DNA of 12,853 bases, from the NCBI GenBank assembly GCA_964395045.1, contig CAYNBE010000104.1, forward strand, positions 1 through 12,853. Reading direction: 5' to 3'. This stretch comes from UBA1413 sp964395045 (GTDB lineage: Bacteria > Bacteroidota > Bacteroidia > Bacteroidales > Prolixibacteraceae). Shown here in pieces: positions 7,842 to 12,853 of the stretch; within the stretch, counting starts at the first letter, position 1, and each line of letters starts with the position of its first letter. The notes beneath the pieces were generated by a model. That model saw only the letters and a program-made list of their open reading frames with translations, was not told where the DNA came from and did no database searches. A program made the translations under genes and the position numbers.

Positions 7842-8639
7842 ATGAGGAATCGGTTATTTGTAACAATCATGGTTGCTGCTCTTCAGTCAGGGGTATGTAG
7901 CGGAGTGAATTCTGCCGGAAAAGGTCACATCAGGGAAACTCTCTCACCGAAAGCTTTATTCGACCGGCATGGTGCCATGATCCGGAACGATACAACCCGC
8001 AAGGTGGTTTACCTGATATTTTCGGCCGACGAGTTCGGAGAAGGAGCCTTTGTCATTCTTGAAACTCTCAGTGAAAAAGGGGTGAAAGGCTCTTTTTTCC
8101 TAACCGGTAATTTTCTGCGGAATCCTGCATTTAAAACTGTGGTAAAGAGAATGGTGAACGAAGGTCATTTCCTCGGCCCGCATTCCAACAGGCATTTGCT
8201 CTACAACAGTTGGGAAAACCGTGATTCCCTGCTTGTCAATGAAAAAGAGTTTCATAAAGATTTGAAGGCCAACCTGACGAAACTTCGCCGTGCCGGAATT
8301 AAAAGAAAAAGTGTCCATTTCTTTCTTCCTCCCTATGAATGGTACAATCTGAAGATATCTGAATGGACCAGCCAGTCTGGGATGGTACTGATCAATTTTA
8401 CTCCCGGGACAGGAACAAATGCCGATTATACCACGCCCGAAATGGCAGGGTACAAATCATCGGATGTGATTTGGGACCATCTTCTCCGGTTTGAAGAAAG
8501 ACACAGTGCCGGCCTGAACGGTGCGTTCGTTCTGATTCATCTGGGAACCCATCCGGACAGAAAGGATAAATTTTACAACCGACTGAGTTTTCTGATTGAT
8601 GAATTGCGAGAAAGAGGATATGATTTCGGCCGGCTCTGA
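7842..8639 (+). CDS. Exported NodB-fold polysaccharide deacetylase-like protein
   Basis: A 265-residue protein with an N-terminal signal-like segment (about 1-24) and a NodB/CE4 domain from about residue 54. Members remove acetyl groups from chitin, peptidoglycan or other amino-sugar polymers with a bound metal. Visible motifs are GSFFLTGNFL (83-92), the metal-binding HSxxH as PHSNRH (113-118, His114 and His118), the FLPPYEWYN segment (161-169) in place of RxPYG, and VLIHLG with His233. The first motif, normally TFDDG with the catalytic base and a metal-binding Asp, reads IFSADEFGEG (59-68). Asp63 and Glu64 are the only acids there, so activity may be altered. The Cys at 19 does not sit in a proper lipobox. 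The 13-bp gap after the amidase gene indicates cotranscription and a shared role on cell-wall or extracellular glycan. Confidence is high for the fold, moderate for catalysis. Confidence 0.82.
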   Translation: MRNRLFVTIMVAALQSGVCSGVNSAGKGHIRETLSPKALFDRHGAMIRNDTTRKVVYLIFSADEFGEGAFVILETLSEKGVKGSFFLTGNFLRNPAFKTVVKRMVNEGHFLGPHSNRHLLYNSWENRDSLLVNEKEFHKDLKANLTKLRRAGIKRKSVHFFLPPYEWYNLKISEWTSQSGMVLINFTPGTGTNADYTTPEMAGYKSSDVIWDHLLRFEERHSAGLNGAFVLIHLGTHPDRKDKFYNRLSFLIDELRERGYDFGRL

Positions 8640-8740
8640 CAAAATCGGAAAACTGCCCTTGCAACCTCATTACCGCTTATCGGGGCTGAATAATGGAGTA
8701 ACAAAAATGCGATGTTTGAACGGTTCAATACAGGAAAAAG

Positions 8741-9766
8741 ATGAATTTTCACAGGAAATATCCTCCCGATTTCAATCAGCTTTTAAAGGTGCTGCATAGG
8801 GAAAAAGCCGACAGACCGGTGTTGTTTGAGTATTTTACAAACAACAGTCTGAATGCCTTTCTGGCCGGGAGACCGGGTTATGTACCGGAGGACCAGGAGT
8901 CGCTTTTCAGAATGACCATCGATGCTTTCACCAACGCAGGATATGATCATGTTACGATTCCGGCCAGGTTTTTTGAGAGCCTGAAGTTTGAGACGGCCAT
9001 CCAGGAGAAAAAGGAATCCGTTTCACAAAATTCAGGGTCTATGATTACCAACATGGATGAATTTGACCGTTATCACTGGCCTGATCCCGATAAAGGAGAT
9101 TACGAAGCACTCGACCGATATGCAGGTTTACTGAATCCTGAAATGAAATTTATTGTTCCCGGACCGGGAGGTTTGCTTGAAAATGTAATTGACCTGGTCG
9201 GGTTTGAACGGTTGTGCTATATGCTTTTTGAAGACGATGTGCTTGCCGGAAAAATTTTTGACGAGGTCGGCTGGAGGCTGGTCAGGTTTTATGAAATCTG
9301 CGCCTCATTTCCAGGTGTCGGGGCACTCATCATCAACGACGATTGGGGATTCAAAACACAAACTATTCTTGATCCCGACAACTTGCGCCGGTTTGTTTTC
9401 CCTTGGATCCGGAAAATGGTTGACACGATTCACCGGATGGGTAAACCGGCCATTCTCCATTCGTGCGGAAACATTTACGGAATGCTTGGCGAGATCATTG
9501 ATGACCTGAAGGTGGATGCGAAACACTCTTTCGAAGATGTGATCCTGCCGGTGGAGGATGCATACCATGAGTGGAGCGGAAGAATTGCCATCCTGGGTGG
9601 AATTGATATGGATTTTCTGGCAACTGCATCTCCCGTGGCGATCAGACAGAGGGCAGACAAACTGCTGAAGATCACGGGTTCCAAAGGATATGCACTCGGT
9701 TCGGGAAACAGCATCCCCCTGTTTATCCCAACGGGGAACTACCTGGCTATGATCAGTGCAGTCTGA
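8741..9766 (+). CDS. Uroporphyrinogen decarboxylase-family methyltransferase (MtaA/CmuA-like)
   Basis: A 341-residue cytoplasmic protein with the URO-D TIM-barrel fold. It has the zinc-binding ILHSCGN motif (238-244, His240 and Cys242) typical of corrinoid-dependent methyltransferases such as MtaA and CmuA, rather than the features of haem-pathway HemE. Other family segments are IINDDWGFKTQT (197-208), KHSFED (261-266), ILGGIDMDFLA (284-294) and GYALGSGNSIP (316-326). Such proteins move methyl groups between a corrinoid protein and coenzyme M, tetrahydrofolate or another carrier; the methyl donor cannot be told here. No corrinoid-binding protein or MtaB-like partner is in the window. The ATG at 8741 is preceded by AGGAAAAAG and gives the usual N-terminal helix. 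It lies 101 bp after the deacetylase-like gene, so it may be read from that unit or from its own weak promoter. Its end overlaps the convergent lyase gene by 14 bp. Confidence 0.88.
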   Translation: MNFHRKYPPDFNQLLKVLHREKADRPVLFEYFTNNSLNAFLAGRPGYVPEDQESLFRMTIDAFTNAGYDHVTIPARFFESLKFETAIQEKKESVSQNSGSMITNMDEFDRYHWPDPDKGDYEALDRYAGLLNPEMKFIVPGPGGLLENVIDLVGFERLCYMLFEDDVLAGKIFDEVGWRLVRFYEICASFPGVGALIINDDWGFKTQTILDPDNLRRFVFPWIRKMVDTIHRMGKPAILHSCGNIYGMLGEIIDDLKVDAKHSFEDVILPVEDAYHEWSGRIAILGGIDMDFLATASPVAIRQRADKLLKITGSKGYALGSGNSIPLFIPTGNYLAMISAV

Positions 9767-11279
9767 TTTTAATGGCTTCTGACATATTTCCGGAGCTGAT
9801 CCTGAAAAGATAGATTCCCGGGCGAAACCTGTTCCCGGGAATCGGAATAGTGCTTCGGGTGGATCCATTGACCATCATCTGTGATCTCATCAGCAGCTTT
9901 CCGCTCATGCTCCACAATTCCCAACTGAAAAGCGATCTGCCAGATGGATTGAAGCTGAAGCTGGTGGTGGCTCCCGAATCGGAAAACTTCAGACCGAAAT
10001 TGCCGTGATTTCCAACATTCAGTCGGAACATAGACGTCGGGTTTTCGTACTCAAAACACCCCAGGTCAGGTTTGAATCCGAGAAAGGGTAATCCAACATC
10101 GACTCCGGCATCAATCAAGTCACTGCCAGGTGCCAGACGGGCAAAAGGGATATCAGGCAGGCTTCCGTCGGCCCGCCGGTTACTGCTCACTCCTGCAGTG
10201 TCGAGACTAATAAAATCATCCGGGGAAACGTTAACCCCACTGTTCCAACTGTTGGCTTCCTGGATGACAAAAGAGCCAAGATTGATTTTCCCCTGTACAA
10301 GAAGGCAATTTTTCACAGTGGCGGTTTGTCCGGCTGCCAATACAGAAGGAATGCTAAAGTCGTTTCCCCCGTTCTGGACTCCGGTGCTGTTCAAAATGGT
10401 CATCGAGCCCTTGTTGTTGTTCTGGTCAAATCCCTTTGATTTATTGTAGAAAGCAAGGCAATTTTTTAAGATGAAGTGGTGCAGCAACGTTTTGTCATCG
10501 CTCCCACCCATTTTGAATCCGTTGCCATTGGCCTGTGAGCCTGGGTCTGATCCGTCGTTAAGATATCCGTTTCTCCAGGTCCAGCAGTTTTCAAGAATGG
10601 TAGTCACATTGTTCCCTCCGCGCAGGTATCCGTCCCATCCATCATCACAGTTCAGCCATGCCCGGCACCCGTAGAAATAGTTGTTTGATCCGACATCCAT
10701 CTTCGGGGCAAATCCATCGGCATCGGCATAATCCGGTGGATCGGCATTGTAAAATGAATCGCAGTTGATGATCCGGTTGTCGTGGGCTCCGGCTCCCAAC
10801 TGCAGGCCACTGTCTTTGTTTTCCGAAAAAGTGCAGTTTTCGATCATGTTGAAGGACCCTCCGGAAATATCCATGCCGTTGTCGCCGGCCTTTATGACCG
10901 ACAACCCCCTGATTACCCAATAGTCACCTGTCAGGCTGATACCCTTCTTCCCCGATGTGATGGAAGAAAAATCAAGAACGGGTTTCTCCCCGGGGAATGC
11001 CAGAAGGTAATATTTCTGACCTGCTGTGCCCCTTTTGGAAATGGTCACCGTGGCAGAAAGTCTATACATTCCTCCTCTTATCAGGATGGTATCGCCGGGT
11101 ACGGCCATTGAAACAGCTTTTTCAATTTTCAAAAAAGGAGTTTCCGGAGAGGTGCCTGTTCCTGAATCGGATCCGGCAGGTGATACAAAATATGTCGTTG
11201 CCAGGGAATTCCTGACAAGGAGGATAATGAGGTTCGTAAGGATGATTCTGCTCATGTTTTTATGCTTCGGATTCATCAT
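9753..11279 (-). CDS. PL9-type pectate lyase-like beta-helix protein with T9SS C-terminal domain
   Basis: A 508-residue exported right-handed parallel beta-helix protein. A signal peptide ends about residue 28 (NSLATTYFV). The next segment, YFVSPAGSDSGTGTSPETPF (30-49), is the entry typical of such lyases. ADADGF, CRAWLNCDDGWDGY and NGNGFKMGG match polysaccharide lyase family 9. Asp188, Asp212, Asp213 and Asp216 have the same spacing as the calcium ligands I recall for Pel9A of Dickeya (209, 233, 234, 237), and Lys256 is the likely catalytic base. It should cleave polygalacturonate or a related uronic-acid polymer by beta-elimination. The last 90 residues or so, ending FRPGIYLFRISSGNMSEAIKIRLH-like with strands around 485-508, form a type A T9SS sorting domain, so the enzyme is likely secreted or surface-attached. 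Starts at 11279, 11276 or 11255 all keep the signal peptide. namZ lies 153 bp upstream on the same strand. Confidence 0.9.
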   Translation of the reverse strand: MMNPKHKNMSRIILTNLIILLVRNSLATTYFVSPAGSDSGTGTSPETPFLKIEKAVSMAVPGDTILIRGGMYRLSATVTISKRGTAGQKYYLLAFPGEKPVLDFSSITSGKKGISLTGDYWVIRGLSVIKAGDNGMDISGGSFNMIENCTFSENKDSGLQLGAGAHDNRIINCDSFYNADPPDYADADGFAPKMDVGSNNYFYGCRAWLNCDDGWDGYLRGGNNVTTILENCWTWRNGYLNDGSDPGSQANGNGFKMGGSDDKTLLHHFILKNCLAFYNKSKGFDQNNNKGSMTILNSTGVQNGGNDFSIPSVLAAGQTATVKNCLLVQGKINLGSFVIQEANSWNSGVNVSPDDFISLDTAGVSSNRRADGSLPDIPFARLAPGSDLIDAGVDVGLPFLGFKPDLGCFEYENPTSMFRLNVGNHGNFGLKFSDSGATTSFSFNPSGRSLFSWELWSMSGKLLMRSQMMVNGSTRSTIPIPGNRFRPGIYLFRISSGNMSEAIKIRLH

Positions 11280-11399
11280 TATTTTAATGTTGCCTGATGA
11301 GTGATTTTTCCCTTGGAGTCTTTCAGAAAAATCTGTTATTCGCCTTTCCGCCCATTCGTACTGCTAAAGGTTACGGTTAAAAAACCTGAAAGTTACCCC

Positions 11400-11417
11400 G
11401 ATCAGGTGCATCTGATC
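11400..11417. promoter_or_regulatory. Imperfect 18-bp palindrome between namZ and the lyase gene
   Basis: GATCAGGTGCATCTGATC has perfect 6-bp arms (GATCAG/CTGATC), and its centre TGCA is also self-complementary, leaving one mismatched pair. It lies 15 bp past the namZ stop and 121 bp before the lyase start. It could be an operator for a dimeric regulator or a transcript hairpin. On the minus strand the nearest T run (six T) starts about 15 nt further, too far for a standard terminator. Confidence 0.4.
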
Positions 11418-11432
11418 AATCCAGGATGTAAA

Positions 11433-12677
11433 TTATTTATAAAGAAAGTACCTCCGGGCTTTTTCCCGGAAAGGAGCGGTTTGCTGCATCCAGAGATTTT
11501 CAATTGCAGATACGGCAAAGTTCCTGGAAAATTCCTTTCTGATGGTATCGGAGCCGCAGACATTGTCAAACATCTTGAGCCTTGACTTGTCGCAAAGTTC
11601 AAATACATTTTTCTCAGGCCAGAGTTTATGGCACTCCTGGAGGACAAAGAACTGGATCAGAGTGAGGTTTGCATGACGGAATCCGGTGATATACACCTGG
11701 ACACCATGTACCATCGTGCCTTTCAATACACTGTAAAAGGGAGTGAAATGCACGGGCCGGAAAAGAACTCCCGGGATATGAAGGTTGTTCAGTGCTGCGG
11801 TCAGCTTTTCCGCATCGATCCAATCGGCTGCGAAGAGCTGGAAGGGCAGGGTATAGCCGACTCCGATGTTCATCACGTAGAGTTCGCCGAGAATTCCGGA
11901 AACAGGATAAAATTCGGGTGTATATCCGTGTGGAATATGCGGAGAAGTGGGAACCCACGGCAGACCGGTTTCTTCAAACCTCATTTTTCTTTTCCACCCT
12001 TTCATGGGGATCACTGTCAGTTTGCATTTTACTCCGTTCGATAAAAGTCCTTCATTGTTCAGGTATAATGCCAGTTCTCCCACAGTCAGGCCATGGATGT
12101 AAGGGACAGGGAACTGGCTGACAAAAGAGAAGAACCCCGGTTTGGTTAGCAATCCTTCCATTTTGATTCCTCCGAGGGGATTGGGCCGGTCAAGTACGAC
12201 AAATTCGATGTTGTTTTCAGCCGCTGCTTCCATGGCCAATCCAAGGGTGCTGATATAGGTGTAGGACCTGGAACCGATATCCTGGATATCGTAAACCAGT
12301 GCATCAATCCCCTCAAGCATCTCCCTGGTAGGTTTCCGTGTTTTGCCGTAAATACTGTAAACAGGCAACCCGGTAACCGGATCGGTGAAATTTGAAACAT
12401 AATCGCCAGCGGCATAATCGCCTCGCACACCATGTTCAGGACCAAACAGGGCAACCAATGTCAGTTCTCCCGACTGGTGGAGGATGTCAATGGTCGATTT
12501 CAACTGTTGGTCTATGCCGGTGGGATTTGTGATCAATCCTATCCGCTTTCCTTTGAGGGGGGCGAAATTCTTTTGCCTTAACACTTCCAGTCCTGTCGTC
12601 ACTTTGCCTGCAGAGATAGTGCCTGTTGCCAACAGGAAAAGAAAAAGCCACCAAGCTGTGTTCTTCATGTTTTTCAT
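11433..12677 (-). CDS. namZ: Exo-beta-N-acetylmuramidase NamZ (DUF1343, GH171)
   Basis: A 414-residue exported protein of the DUF1343 family, whose characterised members (Bacillus subtilis NamZ/YbbC, Tannerella forsythia NamZ) release N-acetylmuramic acid from the non-reducing end of peptidoglycan fragments. A signal peptide (MKNTAWWLFLFLLATG, cleavage near residue 23) implies a periplasmic or outer location. Family motifs in order: RIGLITNPTG (45-54), LFGPEHGVRG (77-86), VYDIQDIGSRSYTY (128-141), VLDRPNPLGG (161-170), IHGLTVGELA (194-203) and WVPTSPHIP (241-249). The segment aligned to the common GRGTT-PF signature reads IGVGYTLPFQ (271-280), which I believe is a Bacteroidota variant. The start is the ATG at 12677 or 12668. 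No muramic-acid transporter, kinase or MurQ gene is in view, so how the product is used is unknown. No TAnnTTTG box was found upstream. Confidence 0.93.
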   Translation of the reverse strand: MKNMKNTAWWLFLFLLATGTISAGKVTTGLEVLRQKNFAPLKGKRIGLITNPTGIDQQLKSTIDILHQSGELTLVALFGPEHGVRGDYAAGDYVSNFTDPVTGLPVYSIYGKTRKPTREMLEGIDALVYDIQDIGSRSYTYISTLGLAMEAAAENNIEFVVLDRPNPLGGIKMEGLLTKPGFFSFVSQFPVPYIHGLTVGELALYLNNEGLLSNGVKCKLTVIPMKGWKRKMRFEETGLPWVPTSPHIPHGYTPEFYPVSGILGELYVMNIGVGYTLPFQLFAADWIDAEKLTAALNNLHIPGVLFRPVHFTPFYSVLKGTMVHGVQVYITGFRHANLTLIQFFVLQECHKLWPEKNVFELCDKSRLKMFDNVCGSDTIRKEFSRNFAVSAIENLWMQQTAPFREKARRYFLYK

Positions 12678-12853
12678 GCTGTTTATAATATTTGGTTCAT
12701 TTAATGCATTTTATTGAAACAGATGCCTGCCTGCGGCAGGCAGGGAATTCGCATGTAGCATATAATCATCTCAGTTTGTGTAGTATTATACATGCTTATT
12801 TCATTCGTATATATTTTCAATGTCAATCTCTACAATTTTCGTAAGAACTTTTG
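12678..12853. other. AT-rich right edge upstream of namZ
   Basis: This is non-coding as far as I can tell, and it holds the 5' region of namZ with the GC-rich palindrome at 12726-12744. A further pair of 7-bp inverted arms, GCATGTA (12751-12757) and TACATGC about 30 bp on, flanks an AT-rich core. I found no gene start or RNA gene. Confidence 0.5.
12726..12744. repeat. GC-rich 19-bp perfect palindrome (REP-like)
   Basis: CCTGCCTGCGGCAGGCAGG has 9-bp arms, CCTGCCTGC and GCAGGCAGG, around a single G. It stands out as a GC block in AT-rich DNA, with its near edge 49 bp upstream of the namZ start codon. As far as I recall, similar CCTGCC/GGCAGG palindromes occur repeatedly between genes in some Bacteroidota genomes, so a dispersed element is likelier than a gene-specific operator. 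Only one copy is in this window. Confidence 0.7.

Noticed and set aside
8711..8718. GATGTTTG as a -7 box for the methyltransferase gene
   Set aside because: It misses the conserved T of TAnnTTTG and has no -33 partner; read-through from the upstream unit is as likely.
10072..11304. Several plus-strand frames opposite the lyase gene
   Set aside because: They are shadows of a strongly supported PL9/T9SS gene; their translations are rich in unrelated Pro, Arg and Ser without motifs.
11453..11473. CCGGG/CCCGG hairpin near the namZ end as a terminator
   Set aside because: It lies inside the last codons of namZ and is not followed by a T run in the direction of transcription.
12751..12795. GCATGTA/TACATGC inverted arms as the end of a mobile element
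   Set aside because: The arms are only 7 bp, about 31 bp apart, with no transposase or target duplication nearby.

Overview
The window looks like a chromosomal stretch from a member of the Bacteroidota, probably an uncultured anaerobe near the Bacteroidales/Marinilabiliales. Three signs point there: a pectate-lyase-like protein ends in a type IX secretion (T9SS) C-terminal domain; exact TAnnTTTG boxes, the -7 element of this phylum, lie upstream of several genes; and the proteins belong to families common in the phylum (amidase split by a golvesin-like domain, divergent NodB-like deacetylase, DUF1343/NamZ). The phylum is well supported, but the lower rank is a guess. I see no mobile element, integrase, CRISPR array, tRNA or rRNA.

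Layout. Bases 1-320 hold no gene I can support. A minus-strand pair follows: an MFS exporter (1325-2521) and, 47 bp downstream of it, carbamate kinase (321-1277). After a non-coding stretch comes a plus-strand membrane zinc peptidase of the YugP type (2905-3603). It converges on a minus-strand D-2-hydroxyacid dehydrogenase (3636-4595). A 164-bp divergent promoter region separates that gene from a plus-strand unit of secreted cell-wall or polysaccharide enzymes: a 1022-residue multidomain amidase (4760-7828) and, 13 bp later, a NodB-fold deacetylase-like protein (7842-8639). A uroporphyrinogen decarboxylase-family methyltransferase (8741-9766) lies 101 bp further on. Its stop region overlaps by 14 bp the end of the convergent minus-strand PL9-type polysaccharide lyase (9753-11279). 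Upstream of the lyase on the same strand lies namZ, an exo-beta-N-acetylmuramidase homologue (11433-12677). A 19-bp palindrome sits 49 bp upstream of the namZ start codon.

How the genes fit together. Three exported proteins have peptidoglycan- or amino-sugar-related folds (amidase, deacetylase-like protein, NamZ), and a fourth is a T9SS-exported pectate-lyase-type enzyme. Together they suggest the cell scavenges or remodels muropeptides and plant-type polyuronides. There is no SusC/SusD pair, so this is not a classical polysaccharide utilisation locus. The carbamate kinase lacks arginine deiminase and ornithine carbamoyltransferase neighbours, and the methyltransferase lacks a corrinoid-protein neighbour, so both probably work with partners encoded elsewhere. 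I found no convincing new defence or mobile system. The most unusual items are the split-amidase architecture, the deacetylase with an altered first metal motif, a G8 tract near the end of arcC, and the palindrome in front of namZ.
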